Assembly: GCA_945873065.1 (NCBI GenBank)
Contig: CAMCBN010000005.1
Span: forward strand, 27,520-91,519
Direction of reading: 5' to 3'
Length of the DNA stretch: 64,000 nucleotides
Source: an uncultured Candidatus Saccharibacteria bacterium
GTDB lineage: Bacteria > Patescibacteriota > Saccharimonadia > Saccharimonadales > Saccharimonadaceae
Shown here: positions 18,785 to 28,452 of the stretch, piece after piece
Layout: every line of letters starts with the position of its first letter
Position numbering within the stretch: position 1 is the first letter of the stretch
The notes under the pieces: generated by a model
Database searches by the model: none
Seen by the model: only the letters and a program-made list of their open reading frames with translations
Told to the model about the DNA's origin: nothing
Program-made: the position numbers and the translations under genes

Positions 18785-19624
18785 ATGAAACCACTCGGCT
18801 CGCTAGAGACAACAGCCCTTGAGATCGTCATCACCCTGACAGCGGCGATTGGCTTATCGTGGATAGGGCCAAGGGTAATCATGTGGTTGACTCGACACGT
18901 ATTTGTAACTACATACCAGCGCACCTTACCCAAAAAAGATTTAGAAAAACGTCACAAAACACTCGGTGGGCTTTTTGCTAACGTATGGCGTATTATCGTG
19001 GTGGTGGTAGCTGGGTACGCTATTTTCATCCACTTTTTCGACAAATCAGCCTTAGCGCCACTGTTTGCCAGTGCTGGGATCATTGGAGTTGCCTTCGGGT
19101 TCGGTGCGCAATCGCTTGTCAAAGATTTCCTGTCAGGAGTTTTCATTATTAGCGAAAATCAATACCGTGTCGGCGATATAATCGAAATCGATGGGTTCGG
19201 TGGCACTGTCGAGCGAATAGGCGTACGGTCTACTGTCATCCGCGATGTCGAAGGTAATGTCCACTTTTTCCCAAACGGTATCGTTCAACACGTCACAAAC
19301 AAGACCATGGGCTACAGTAAAGTCTACTTCACTATCACTGTCGCACCAGAAACCAGTATTAGCCAGGCTAGCGAAATCATCAATAAAATCGGCGAGGAGC
19401 TTTCGCACGAGGAACGATGGCAGCGCAAAGTTATTGAAGCACCTCATTTTGATATGCTCGGCGACTTCAACGCCTCCTCGATCAGTCTTGTCATTTCTGG
19501 CAAAACTCAACCATCCGACCAATGGGCTTTGACCGCCGAAATGCGCCGACGTATTTTACGCGAATTTGACAAAGCAAATATTGAGCTCGGCGCTGCCCTA
19601 CCAGCAACTGCCAAGCGAAAATAA
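18785..19624 (+). CDS. small-conductance mechanosensitive channel MscS family
   Basis: 279 residues: three membrane helices (residues about 8-35, 62-88, 92-115), the last being the pore-lining Gly/Ala-rich ASAGIIGVAFGFGAQSLVKDFLSGVFIISENQYRVGD, then the MscS beta domain (GDIIEIDGFGGTVERIGVRSTVIRDVEGNVHFFPNGIV) and a C-terminal alpha/beta domain. It releases solutes on hypo-osmotic shock. An extended -10 (TGTTATAAT, 18769-18777) ends 7 bases before ATG 18785 with TTCAAA 17 bases upstream of it: a leaderless start. Confidence 0.92.
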   Translation: MKPLGSLETTALEIVITLTAAIGLSWIGPRVIMWLTRHVFVTTYQRTLPKKDLEKRHKTLGGLFANVWRIIVVVVAGYAIFIHFFDKSALAPLFASAGIIGVAFGFGAQSLVKDFLSGVFIISENQYRVGDIIEIDGFGGTVERIGVRSTVIRDVEGNVHFFPNGIVQHVTNKTMGYSKVYFTITVAPETSISQASEIINKIGEELSHEERWQRKVIEAPHFDMLGDFNASSISLVISGKTQPSDQWALTAEMRRRILREFDKANIELGAALPATAKRK

Positions 19625-19650
19625 ATCATGATCAAACCTCAGGTTATCTA

Positions 19651-19687
19651 TTTGACCAAAAACCTCTGATACGTCATAATGTGTGAT
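19651..19687 (+). promoter_or_regulatory. promoter with leaderless start
   Basis: TTGACC (19652-19657), a 17-base spacer, CATAAT (19675-19680), then exactly 7 bases to ATG 19688. The clearest full sigma70 match among the leaderless genes of the window. Confidence 0.7.
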
Positions 19688-20230
19688 ATGAAACGTGCGT
19701 TTTTTGTATTCATCGTGATAACCCTTACTACGTGCCAAACGGTGTCTGCCGATCCAATATCATCGTTAACAGACGACCAATTATCGCAAATCAAGCAAAA
19801 CTGCAGTCGTGTCAAAACAACACTTGCTCGCATTCACGCTAATGATGGTCTACTGCGTGTCAATCAAGGGCAACAATACGAAACTATCACTACCAAGCTC
19901 ATGGCACCTCTAAACAGCCGCATCGCGCTCAATCAGCTAGACGGAGTTGACATGGTTAAAACAACTGTTGATTACAACACACAACTATCTAAGTTTCGCG
20001 ACGAATATCGCCTATACGAAGAGAAGTTATCAAACCTCCTACATATAGATTGTTCCAACGAACCGTATAATTTTTACGAATCGATCAAACCAACGCGTAA
20101 ACAACGAGCTCGTGTAGCAGCCTCGGTGACAAAATTGAACCAACTAATCGACCAATACAAGAGCCAACTCGATACATTCTACTCAAAGACCTTCCCCACT
20201 CACAAGGAGAGCCCTAGCAATGAACAATAG
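19688..20230 (+). CDS. secreted protein with signal peptide, function unknown
   Basis: About 180 residues. Start ATG 19688 is favoured over an ATG nine bases upstream because it lies 7 bases after the -10. The first ~22 residues form a signal peptide (MKRAFFVFIVITLTTCQTVSA, then DPISS). The mature part is mainly helical and charged, with two cysteines (QNCSRV, IDCSNE) and coiled-coil-like segments. It overlaps the next gene's start by 11 bases, so the two are translationally coupled and may act together at the cell surface. No family recognised. Confidence 0.65.
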   Translation: MKRAFFVFIVITLTTCQTVSADPISSLTDDQLSQIKQNCSRVKTTLARIHANDGLLRVNQGQQYETITTKLMAPLNSRIALNQLDGVDMVKTTVDYNTQLSKFRDEYRLYEEKLSNLLHIDCSNEPYNFYESIKPTRKQRARVAASVTKLNQLIDQYKSQLDTFYSKTFPTHKESPSNEQ

Positions 20231-20609
20231 CAAACGCCGCATCATCAATATTTACAATACCTGGCGACAGAATCAGTTTCTTATTATGATTGTTAGTGTT
20301 ATTATTGTCGCATGTACATCAGTGGCTATTGCCATGGACATTTATAACACCAGCGGCGCGGCTCAGGTCGACCTGAGCCGCCCAGGGTTCAAAGAAGTTC
20401 GCAAACAAGCAAATCGCGACACAACTCCCACCTCTTACCAATCTGATGGCAAGATCACCAAACAATCACTAGATGAATTCAAAAAGTTGTACCAAGATCG
20501 CCAGAAGAAAATTACTCAAAGCTCGTTTGATCCCTCTGTATTGAGTGATGAATCATTACAAATCTTCTCCAATAACAGCGACACAACAAACAACGAATCA
20601 ACTGAATAG
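20220..20609 (+). CDS. single-pass membrane protein, function unknown
   Basis: 129 residues. A basic N-terminus (NNSKRRIINIYNTWRQ) precedes one membrane helix (LIMIVSVIIVACTSVAIAM, about 22-41), leaving a polar extracytoplasmic domain rich in Lys, Asp, Ser and Thr with a disordered end (NNSDTTNNESTE). It starts inside the last codons of the secreted-protein gene in another frame, so the two genes form a coupled pair. A conserved partner role is inferred from coupling only. Confidence 0.6.
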   Translation: MNNSKRRIINIYNTWRQNQFLIMIVSVIIVACTSVAIAMDIYNTSGAAQVDLSRPGFKEVRKQANRDTTPTSYQSDGKITKQSLDEFKKLYQDRQKKITQSSFDPSVLSDESLQIFSNNSDTTNNESTE

Positions 20610-20643
20610 CCCAGACTACATCCAATGTGATATAATCGTCTCT

Positions 20644-21180
20644 GTGAAAAAACTTTTTCTCAAAAGATATTTGTCAGAGTTTGTCTACGGCGCAGTGGAT
20701 GGTACAGTAACGACATTTGCTGTAGTGGCAGCAAGTGCAGGAGCTGGTGTATCGAGTGCGTTCGTCTTGATTTTAGGTATAGCAAACTTAGTAGCGGATG
20801 GATTCTCGATGGGCGCAAGTGCTTTTTTGGCAGCGCAGGCAGAAAACGATGAATCGAGCGGGCGCTCAACCAAACACGCTTCACCTCGAATTATCGCCGC
20901 TGCAACCTTCAGTGCGTTCATACTAGTTGGTAGCGTCCCCGTACTACCCTACTTTTTTGATGTCATTAGTAGCAGCAAAACTCCCGGTATAACTTTGTTT
21001 TATATTAGCTCAATCGCTACAGCATTAACCTTCCTGGCTATCGGCTATACCAAAGGTAAAGTTGGTGGTGAATCAACACTAAAATCTGCATTACTAACCC
21101 TCGCTTTAGGTGCCATTGCAGCAGGCTTGGCTTACTTCGCTGGAGATATTTTAGCCGCCTGGATGGGGGTGCAACTATAG
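20644..21180 (+). CDS. VIT1/CCC1-family transporter
   Basis: About 178 residues, starting at GTG 20644: the extended -10 TGATATAAT (20628-20636) ends exactly 7 bases before it, and upstream codons of the open frame overlap the previous gene and lack homology. The N-terminus LKRYLSEFVYGAVDGTVTTFAVVAASAGAG is the hallmark of the VIT/CCC1 (DUF125) family, followed by GIANLVADGFSMGASAFLAAQAE. Five hydrophobic segments are visible. Family members move Fe2+ or Mn2+ across membranes; the substrate here is inferred. Confidence 0.88.
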   Translation: MKKLFLKRYLSEFVYGAVDGTVTTFAVVAASAGAGVSSAFVLILGIANLVADGFSMGASAFLAAQAENDESSGRSTKHASPRIIAAATFSAFILVGSVPVLPYFFDVISSSKTPGITLFYISSIATALTFLAIGYTKGKVGGESTLKSALLTLALGAIAAGLAYFAGDILAAWMGVQL

Positions 21181-21205
21181 CTACAACCAGGCTATCTACG
21201 CCCGC

Positions 21206-22981
21206 CTAAAGGCCCAACTCCCGCAATGATTTTGGATCTGCCGCGCCGGGGCTGTCCGTCATAACATCAACCCCAGAACCATTTTTCGGAAAGGCGATGA
21301 TTTCGCGGATGTTCGATTCTCCAAGCAGCTCCATCAAAATACGGTCGACGCCAAAAGCGCAACCAGCATGCGGCGGTGCGCCATATTTGAAGGCATTGAT
21401 CATAGCGCCAAATTTCTCATCAACATAATTATGATCAAAACCAAGCAGCTCGAATACTTTGTAGAGTGTTTCTGGACTATGATTGCGCACGCCGCCAGAG
21501 CAAATTTCGTAGCCGTTCATCACCATGTCATATTGATCGGCGACGATGGCTAATTTTTCGGCATCGGTCGAGGCTTTCTCAAGCGCCTGGACGCCGCCGC
21601 GCGGCATCGAAAATGGATTATGGCCAAAATCGACTTTCTTACGCGCCTCATCCCATTCGTAAAATGGAAAATCAACGATCCAGGCCAGCGCAACGACATT
21701 TGGATCTTTAAGGTTGAAGTGAGCAGCAAATTCAGAACGCAACCGGCCGAGAACTTTGTTGACGGTGGATCGGGTGTCGGCACCGAAGAATACTGTATCA
21801 CCATCTGTCGCGCCTAATTTTTCTTGTACCGCCGCAAGCTCTGTCGCATTCAAGAATTTTGCGATCGGGCTCTTCGCTTCGCCGTTTTCATACGTAATAT
21901 ATGCCAAGCCGCCCGCGCCCTCGCTCTTCGCAATGTTAGTGAAATTATCGATTTGCTTGCGGCTTAAAGAGGCGCCATTCTTGACGCAAATCGCTTTAAT
22001 ACATTCAGCATTTTTAAACACGCCAAATTCTGTTGTTGAAAATACATCAGTCAATTCGACCAGTTCCATACCAAAACGCAGATCTGGCTTGTCTGAACCA
22101 TACGTTTCCATAGCATCACGGTAAGAAATACGCGGGATCGGACTACCATCGCCAACAGGTAGATCGCTCAAATCCAGCACGGTTTTGCCGGCAAAATCAG
22201 TCGCTAGCCGCTTCATCAACGGCTCAACCATTTGGCGCACTTCCTCGCCGTCCTCGACGAAACTCATCTCGCAGTCAAGCTGATAAAACTCGCCATACAA
22301 TCGGTCAGCCCGCGGATCTTCATCGCGAAAACACGCCGCCAATTGGTAATAACGCGGCACGCCGCCAACCATCAACAGCTGCTTGAACTGCTGCGGCGCT
22401 TGCGGTAAAGCGTAATATTTGCCTTCGTGCAAACGGCTTGGAATCAGAAAATCGCGCGCGCCCTCGGGGCTGGAATTAGCGAGAATCGGCGTTTGAATTT
22501 CGATAAATTCTCGTTCGTCCATATATTGGCGAATGAGCCGGTACATCTCGGCGCGTTTCTTCAACATTCGCTGCATTTTGTCGCGGCGCAGGTCCAAAAA
22601 ACGATATTTAAGGCGCAGTTCTTCATTGGCTTGATTTTCAGAAAACGGCTGAATCGGTAACGTTTCAGCGCGGTTAAGAATCGTTAAATCTTCCACCACG
22701 ATTTCGATACCGCCAGTTGCTAGATTTGGATTTTTCAAACCTTCTTCCCGCTCGCGCACTAGGCCAGTCGCTCTGACAACAAACTCATCGCGCAGACTTT
22801 CGGCTGTCCTGAAAGCTTCGCCCGCTTCAGGATTAATTACCAGCTGCACCAGACCCATATGGTCGCGCAGATCGATAAAAATCAAACCGCCGTGGTCGCG
22901 GTGCGAATGTACCCAGCCCGCCACTATCACCGATTGACCGACAAACTCCGCCACATAATCAGATAAAATTCGTTGTTTCAT
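21206..22981 (-). CDS. aspS: aspartyl-tRNA synthetase
   Basis: Class IIb synthetase of 591 residues. It has an N-terminal OB-fold (VAGWVHSHRDHGGLIFIDLRDHMGLVQLV), motif 2 with YYQLAACFRDEDPRADR, the bacterial GAD insertion (~280-420) and motif 3 GCAFGVDRILMELLG near the end. Length and order fit bacterial AspRS; whether it also charges tRNA-Asn cannot be decided here. Start ATG 22981 is chosen over an upstream frame start because TATAAT (22989-22994, minus strand) lies exactly 7 bases before it. Confidence 0.95.
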   Translation of the reverse strand: MKQRILSDYVAEFVGQSVIVAGWVHSHRDHGGLIFIDLRDHMGLVQLVINPEAGEAFRTAESLRDEFVVRATGLVREREEGLKNPNLATGGIEIVVEDLTILNRAETLPIQPFSENQANEELRLKYRFLDLRRDKMQRMLKKRAEMYRLIRQYMDEREFIEIQTPILANSSPEGARDFLIPSRLHEGKYYALPQAPQQFKQLLMVGGVPRYYQLAACFRDEDPRADRLYGEFYQLDCEMSFVEDGEEVRQMVEPLMKRLATDFAGKTVLDLSDLPVGDGSPIPRISYRDAMETYGSDKPDLRFGMELVELTDVFSTTEFGVFKNAECIKAICVKNGASLSRKQIDNFTNIAKSEGAGGLAYITYENGEAKSPIAKFLNATELAAVQEKLGATDGDTVFFGADTRSTVNKVLGRLRSEFAAHFNLKDPNVVALAWIVDFPFYEWDEARKKVDFGHNPFSMPRGGVQALEKASTDAEKLAIVADQYDMVMNGYEICSGGVRNHSPETLYKVFELLGFDHNYVDEKFGAMINAFKYGAPPHAGCAFGVDRILMELLGESNIREIIAFPKNGSGVDVMTDSPGAADPKSLRELGL

Positions 22982-23131
22982 ATCTGTTATTATAGCATAG
23001 TCCACTTATCTGTGAAATTTCCTCTGCCGTGTAAATTCGAGTCGATAGACCTTTTGATGAATCGTCAATTAGATATAGGGTGCTGACAAGTTTTATCTGA
23101 AATTCCACCACAGTTATCTAACACGGTTCTT

Positions 23132-24154
23132 TTATTTATTACTCGCCGATGGACCTAACAACAAAGATGACTCTGGCAATTCAGCCAGACGCTGTTCGTG
23201 TGGTATTTCTTCGTCATCCTCGATAATCATCGAACGACCCATCAATGCCTCGATACAATCTGCTAATGTCAACAATCCAACTGTCTGCTGATATATATCA
23301 GTCACAACAAATAACGTCTGACTTGTAGTAATAAATGCAGCGAGCGCCTTCTCGAGCGATTGCTGATCGTCAATATAAAATACTGCCGGGTTCATCAAGT
23401 CTTGTGCTTTGGCTGAAGCAAATGGTCTCTGCTCCAAGATCTCCCGTGTAGACAATATACCCACTATATGATTAAGATCGCCCTGAATCACTGGGAATAA
23501 ATCACGGCCAGTCCTGTGGAGCTCATCAAGAAGTAGCGGACCTACAACTGCTTCTGCATCTATCGTAGCGATCTCTGTTCGCGGCAACATGATATCATTA
23601 ACACTTTTGTCAGCAAATTCTAAACAAGCTACAAGCTGCTGTCGCTCCACAGGAGCAAGAATCGATGGGCGAGCATGGCGTATCAATTGCTTTAATTCAG
23701 CACGTGAACCGAGACGAAATTCAGTCTCGAGTGGTGGTACTACAGTACGCATTGAACGAGCTATGTGAGGGAACTGACCAATCATACTCACGAGTCCAGG
23801 TTCGACCCTACTATATAGCCACTGCGCCAGTCGGTGTACCCAACCGACTTTAGCTGCACGACCATGCAGTAATGCTACGACTATCGCCATAACGACCCCA
23901 CCACCAAAATCAAACGCACCGATACCCGACATCACCACCAATACCACCAACACAGCCACCAGCCCATACCGTAGCGATACAAGATCCTCATATACTGCAA
24001 CACGACGCAATTGCATGATCGCCTTGCGATTCTGCTGCTGTTGACGACGCTCCAACTCAGACACGCTAAGCCCTGGCGCATCTGGCCACATACTCGATAC
24101 TAGTACCAACATTGCCGTAAAGACAACAAATAAAGTAATCGTCATCACTTCCAT
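23132..24154 (-). CDS. membrane protein with CBS-domain pair (CNNM/CorC-like)
   Basis: About 340 residues. Hydrophobic helices at the N-terminus (TITLFVVFTAMLVLVSS and around residues 60-95) precede a cytoplasmic tandem CBS module (DIMLPRTEIATID ... VGILSTREIL ... DLMNPAVFYIDDQQSLEKALAAF ... VGLLTLADCIEALMG), as in CNNM/HlyC/CorC proteins linked to Mg2+ or Co2+ handling. No CorC/HlyC C-terminal domain is present and the DUF21 part is atypical. Start ATG 24154 lies 6 bases after TACAAT (24161-24166, minus strand); the upstream frame start overlaps the promoter. Confidence 0.75.
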   Translation of the reverse strand: MEVMTITLFVVFTAMLVLVSSMWPDAPGLSVSELERRQQQQNRKAIMQLRRVAVYEDLVSLRYGLVAVLVVLVVMSGIGAFDFGGGVVMAIVVALLHGRAAKVGWVHRLAQWLYSRVEPGLVSMIGQFPHIARSMRTVVPPLETEFRLGSRAELKQLIRHARPSILAPVERQQLVACLEFADKSVNDIMLPRTEIATIDAEAVVGPLLLDELHRTGRDLFPVIQGDLNHIVGILSTREILEQRPFASAKAQDLMNPAVFYIDDQQSLEKALAAFITTSQTLFVVTDIYQQTVGLLTLADCIEALMGRSMIIEDDEEIPHEQRLAELPESSLLLGPSASNK

Positions 24155-24229
24155 AGCATCATTGTAGCGCACCATCTCTTGATTAGCCACCAGTATACAC
24201 GCTATAATGAACAGGTTAAAGGAGTGTGT

Positions 24230-24964
24230 ATGACGAAAAAATCTTGGTTGATATTTGCAGTGCTGTGTCTCAGTATATTAGGGGGGCTTGTCTGGCTATC
24301 CAAGCGAAGCGAGTCTGTCGATGTGACCAATGTAGACCCTGCCACTGTCCAATCCGCTAGCGATAAAAATGGTAATATTGCAGACCATACATTTGGTAGT
24401 GATAAACCAAAGGTGACTATAATTGAATACGGTGATTATCAATGTCCTGGCTGTAGCAAAGCTGCACCAACTCTTAAGTCCGTTGCTAGCAAATACAAAG
24501 ATCACGTACAGCTCATCTTTCGCAACAACCCACTTTCGACTATCCACTCCAATGCTTTCGCAGCTGCAGCAGCAGTCGAGGCAGCCGGGCTTCAGGGCAA
24601 ATACTGGCAAATGCACGACAAGGTATATAGCCAACAAAACACCTGGGAGTCGCTTAACGGAGATCAACGTACTAACTACTTCGTTAGTGTAGCACGAGAT
24701 CTTGGCTTGAATGTCGATACATTTAAGGCTGACCTTAGTGAAGCCGACCGCACCAACTCGCGCATAAAAAAGAAAATCAACTTCGACAAAACTCTCGCTG
24801 ACAAACAAAATGTTGCTGGTTCTACGCCGGCTATTCTCGTCAATGGCAAGAACGTCACCAATCAACGCGTTAAAAACGGTAAAATCACCACCGACAGTGA
24901 AGCTGGTCAGGTTTGGGCAGACGCCGAGAGCTTCGGCAAACTCATTATCGAACCACTTTTGTGA
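24230..24964 (+). CDS. DsbA-like thioredoxin-fold protein, membrane-anchored
   Basis: 244 residues with an N-terminal signal anchor (SWLIFAVLCLSILGGLVWL) and an extracytoplasmic thioredoxin domain of the DsbA/Thioredoxin_4 type. The active site is CPGC in EYGDYQCPGCSKAAPTL (about residue 80), the cis-Pro loop is GSTPAILVNGK, and a helical insertion lies between. It should form or shuffle disulfides in exported proteins. Start ATG 24230 follows an AAGGAG ribosome-binding site and a TATAAT further upstream, so this gene, unlike many neighbours, has a leader. Confidence 0.9.
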   Translation: MTKKSWLIFAVLCLSILGGLVWLSKRSESVDVTNVDPATVQSASDKNGNIADHTFGSDKPKVTIIEYGDYQCPGCSKAAPTLKSVASKYKDHVQLIFRNNPLSTIHSNAFAAAAAVEAAGLQGKYWQMHDKVYSQQNTWESLNGDQRTNYFVSVARDLGLNVDTFKADLSEADRTNSRIKKKINFDKTLADKQNVAGSTPAILVNGKNVTNQRVKNGKITTDSEAGQVWADAESFGKLIIEPLL

Positions 24965-24978
24965 GAGAAAATTTGGCT

Positions 24979-25002
24979 GACCATATGACAGACCATATGA
25001 CA
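24979..25002 (+). repeat. tandem 12-bp repeat
   Basis: Two exact adjacent copies of GACCATATGACA just after the DsbA-like gene stop, followed by TGAC. Each copy contains the palindrome CATATG. Confidence 0.7.
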
Positions 25003-25143
25003 TGACGGCCGACCCCACAACCTAGATGATGGATCTCTTTTTCGTCGAATCTTGTAGTGAAATTTCAACCCAAGGAAATCATCTTACTGCAAATCAGATA
25101 TCCAAGCTTGTTGCCTGTTGCTTTCTCGTGATGATATCCTGCT

Positions 25144-26100
25144 TTACGACTTAACGCGCGTGCCCGCCGCGCCATTAATCGCTTCGGCAGTTTTTTCCAG
25201 CGAAGTGATAATAGCAGTACGGCCCGTACCGCCAGCCAGGAACTTCAAAGCCGCCTGGGTCTTTGGCAGCATCGAGCCCGGCGCAAATTGATTATCATCA
25301 ATATACTTTTGCAGTTCCTCGGCAGAAATTTCACCCAATGCTTGCTCGTTTGGCTGGTTGAAATTCACCTTTGCCGCATCAACTGATGTCAAAATCAGCA
25401 GCGTGTCAGCACCAAGCTTATCAGCTAACAACGCCGCGCCAAAATCCTTATCGATCACCGCCTCCACGCCAGACAGCGTACCATCTTCAGCCTTTAGCAC
25501 CGGCACACCACCGCCACCTGTTGAGATCACCAATACTCCAGCATCAACGAGCGCCTTAATGACTGGTGCTTCGACAATTTCTTGAGGTTTCGGCGAAGGT
25601 ACCACGCGCCGCCAACCGCGGCCAGCGTCTTCTTTGACAGTGTAGCCGCGTTCAGCAGTCACTGCCTTCGCCTCCTCTTCACTGTAGAATGGACCGATCG
25701 GTTTGGTTGGATTTGCAAAGGCGGGATCGGCGGCGTCGACAATCGTCTGCGTTACCATACTTGTAGCAAATTTATCGCGCATACCGACCTGGGTAAAGGC
25801 GTCATGAAACGCCTGCTGCAGCCAGAAGCCGATTAGCCCCTGACTCATCGCACCGCAATCATCCAGCGGCAAACTTGGCACATCTGGCGTATTGATGGCC
25901 TCTTCGTGCAAGATAATGTTACCAACCTGCGGACCGTTACCGTGAACGATCGCCACTCTATGACCCGCCTGGATCAACGGCAGTAGTTGCTGAACTGTAC
26001 TGTCCGCCACTTTCTGCTGCGCCTGCGAACTGGCTTCGCCCTTTTTCTGCAGGGCGTTACCTCCGAGTGCAACGACAATTATTTTTTCCTCTCCGCTCAT
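25144..26100 (-). CDS. arcC: carbamate kinase
   Basis: 318-residue amino-acid-kinase-fold enzyme that makes ATP from carbamoyl phosphate and ADP, the energy-yielding last step of the arginine deiminase pathway. Family marks: VVALGGNALQKKGE at the N-terminus, VHGNGPQVGNI, STGGGGVPV and DKDFGAALLADKLGADTLLILTSVD. Last gene of the operon, starting one base after the upstream DDAH-like stop. Length is normal. Confidence 0.95.
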   Translation of the reverse strand: MSGEEKIIVVALGGNALQKKGEASSQAQQKVADSTVQQLLPLIQAGHRVAIVHGNGPQVGNIILHEEAINTPDVPSLPLDDCGAMSQGLIGFWLQQAFHDAFTQVGMRDKFATSMVTQTIVDAADPAFANPTKPIGPFYSEEEAKAVTAERGYTVKEDAGRGWRRVVPSPKPQEIVEAPVIKALVDAGVLVISTGGGGVPVLKAEDGTLSGVEAVIDKDFGAALLADKLGADTLLILTSVDAAKVNFNQPNEQALGEISAEELQKYIDDNQFAPGSMLPKTQAALKFLAGGTGRTAIITSLEKTAEAINGAAGTRVKS

Positions 26101-26101
26101 A

Positions 26102-26875
26102 TCAAAACCTCAATGACATACAAGTCAAACTGCCAGTTATCTTTTCAAATTCACTAGTATCAATGAGAATAACCTCATAACCACAATCTCGGATCTTTTG
26201 TTCGATTTTTGGGTAGCCTTCTGGTACGATAACCTTGCCATTAACCCACAAACTATTCACAGCGTAATATTCATCATCATCGACCACTAGTTTATTAAAA
26301 CTAGCAAAAGCTGGGTGATCCTCATAGGCTCGTGCGACAATTAGGTTATTATTATCTAGGTAAACAACATCATCTTTCAGATGTAAAATACCTGTCACTG
26401 GTACAGTCTCAGCTGTCATACCATTACGTTCAAGAATAGCGGTAATTTGATCGGCTGCTGCCTGATTAGTACGATGACTCAAACCGATGTAATAATGATC
26501 ACCTACCATCATAATGTCACCAGGGTCTGTTGTACCTGGCTCTACAATTTGTTCGATGTTATCGTAGTGCCTACTTAGGGCTTCGCGTAAATCCCGCAAA
26601 CTAGCTTCGCCGCGACGGCTATCCGCCCCTGGACGTGCCAAAATCGCCACACCATGTGGTGTACATAGTGCATTATCCTCAATAAATACACTATCTGGGT
26701 AATTTTCATTAGCCTCAAGTACTGTAACCTCTAGACCACATTCACGTAAAACCTCGACATAGCGTTCGTGTTGCTTGATAGCCAAGTCGTAATCTGGTTT
26801 ACCCATCTCTGGTGTTTGGCTAATGCCATCAATCAGACTATGCGACGGGCGGCGAACAATCGCATATTTAAACAT
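26102..26875 (-). CDS. DDAH-like amidinohydrolase in the arc operon
   Basis: 257 residues of the guanidine-modifying (amidinotransferase/deiminase) superfamily, closest by pattern to NG,NG-dimethylarginine dimethylaminohydrolase: YPDSVFIEDNAL, an ARPGADSRRGE segment, TDPGDIMMVGDHYYIGLSHRTN with catalytic His region, and nucleophile Cys in GSLTCMSLR at the C-terminus. DDAH turns methylated arginine into citrulline and methylamine. Citrulline would feed the neighbouring ornithine carbamoyltransferase, so the enzyme may widen substrate supply of the arginine deiminase pathway. Confidence 0.85.
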   Translation of the reverse strand: MFKYAIVRRPSHSLIDGISQTPEMGKPDYDLAIKQHERYVEVLRECGLEVTVLEANENYPDSVFIEDNALCTPHGVAILARPGADSRRGEASLRDLREALSRHYDNIEQIVEPGTTDPGDIMMVGDHYYIGLSHRTNQAAADQITAILERNGMTAETVPVTGILHLKDDVVYLDNNNLIVARAYEDHPAFASFNKLVVDDDEYYAVNSLWVNGKVIVPEGYPKIEQKIRDCGYEVILIDTSEFEKITGSLTCMSLRF

Positions 26876-26962
26876 ACTTTACCTTTCTTTATTATCTGCG
26901 CTGATGAGCGGAGAAGCAATTTCTCGACCTCCCCGCCATCATTCATCGCCATTTCACTGTTT

Positions 26963-28423
26963 TTAATTAATACCCAAGGTCTCATTCAAAGCACCAACTA
27001 GCAGCTGCTGTGATGCGAATATCAGCAAAATCAAGAGAATCACTACCAGCACCCACTCCAGTGGGGTAAAGATCTTTTTACTCTGCTGTTTGCGCATCCA
27101 GCCATAAACTATTACGCCAGGTGCATACAAAAACACTGTCACAAGCAGGTTATTTAGACCAGCAGCGTACACCAACCACACGCTATACACACTAGCCATC
27201 ACTCCAACGAAGACGTTTAACGCACGGTGTTTTGTATCTGGGTCTTCTTGCAAAGAGAATTTCAACTGATAAAATGCTGTCAATGCATATGGTATTAATA
27301 TGGCTGATGTCGCTATAGCAATACCAATATTATAAACCGAACCGTGAGTTAGTGGTACTGTCAATATAAATATTTGCACCAATAGGTTTGTCACCAGCAG
27401 CGAATTTTTTGGTACATGAGCTTTGTTTTCTTTGGCAAAAAACTTCGGGAAAGATCCTGTCTTGGCTGCCTGGTATGGTAATTCAGCAGCAAACATAGTC
27501 CAGGCCAACCAGCCTCCCAACACGGCAATAATTAAACCAACATTAACCAACCAAGCGCCCCACGGCCCAACAACCCGCTCTAGCAAATTCGCCATCGCCG
27601 GGTCCTTTAGTCCAGCCAATTCTGGTTGTGTCGCCACACCGAAAGACAAGACAGTCATCAATACATAAATCGCCAGAACCGCACCAAGACCAACAAATGT
27701 AGCTTTTATGACATCACTTTGTTTTTTGGCACGCCCCGAAAAGACGACCGCTCCTTCAATGCCGATGAACACCCACACTGTCACTAGCATCATATCTTTA
27801 ACCTGATTGACAACCGATTGTAAGGTAAGATTTTCGCCTGCGACACCCCATAAATCTTGTGAGAATATATTAAACTTAAACGCCAAAACAACCACTATCA
27901 AGAAAACTATCAGTGGTACGATCTTGGCAATAGTGATCATTAAATTCACTACGCTAGCCGTTCGCACGCCTTTAAGTATCAGCCAGTGCACTCCCCATAG
28001 TAGAATAGTCATGCCAACAGCCGATATCCAGTTTTGGCCATCTTCGAAAACATGCGGGAAAAAATATCCCAGCGCCGCAAAGGCGGTCACAGCATATGCT
28101 ATATTACCGATCCAGGCAGATATCCAATACCCCCAAGCTGAATTAAAACCGACATATTTGCCAAATCCAGCTTCAGCATAACTATAAATACCCGCATCGA
28201 GATCTGGACGTTTAGCAGCCAGATTGCGGAAGCTCAGCACCAGGAATGCCATTCCTACACCGGTGACCAACCAGGCTATCAGTGTCGCTAAAGGCCCAGC
28301 CGATTCAGCAGTATTACGCACCAAATTGAATATACCAGCACCGATCATGCTGCCTATGACAAGCCCGCTTAGCGAGCGCCAGCCAAGCTTGCCAGCTTGT
28401 TGTGTTTGTTGTATTTCAGACAT
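26963..28423 (-). CDS. arcD: arginine/ornithine antiporter, APC family
   Basis: 486 residues with about 12 membrane helices. The N-terminus GWRSLSGLVIGSMIGAGIFNLVRN is the APC-family substrate-binding helix 1; the segment AYAGIYSYAEAGFGKYVGF-like (DAGIYSYAEAGFGKYVGFNSAWGYWISAW) follows as in ArcD/LysP relatives. Its position between ornithine carbamoyltransferase and carbamate kinase genes supports arginine-for-ornithine exchange, which drives the pathway without energy cost. AGGAGT precedes the ATG. Confidence 0.9.
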   Translation of the reverse strand: MSEIQQTQQAGKLGWRSLSGLVIGSMIGAGIFNLVRNTAESAGPLATLIAWLVTGVGMAFLVLSFRNLAAKRPDLDAGIYSYAEAGFGKYVGFNSAWGYWISAWIGNIAYAVTAFAALGYFFPHVFEDGQNWISAVGMTILLWGVHWLILKGVRTASVVNLMITIAKIVPLIVFLIVVVLAFKFNIFSQDLWGVAGENLTLQSVVNQVKDMMLVTVWVFIGIEGAVVFSGRAKKQSDVIKATFVGLGAVLAIYVLMTVLSFGVATQPELAGLKDPAMANLLERVVGPWGAWLVNVGLIIAVLGGWLAWTMFAAELPYQAAKTGSFPKFFAKENKAHVPKNSLLVTNLLVQIFILTVPLTHGSVYNIGIAIATSAILIPYALTAFYQLKFSLQEDPDTKHRALNVFVGVMASVYSVWLVYAAGLNNLLVTVFLYAPGVIVYGWMRKQQSKKIFTPLEWVLVVILLILLIFASQQLLVGALNETLGIN

Positions 28424-28452
28424 AAAAGGTGACTCCTACACCTCTATTTAAA

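Noticed and set aside
24296..25018. 240-residue minus-strand ORF opposite the DsbA-like gene
   Set aside because: Shadow frame; the plus strand has a signal anchor, CPGC active site and ribosome-binding site.
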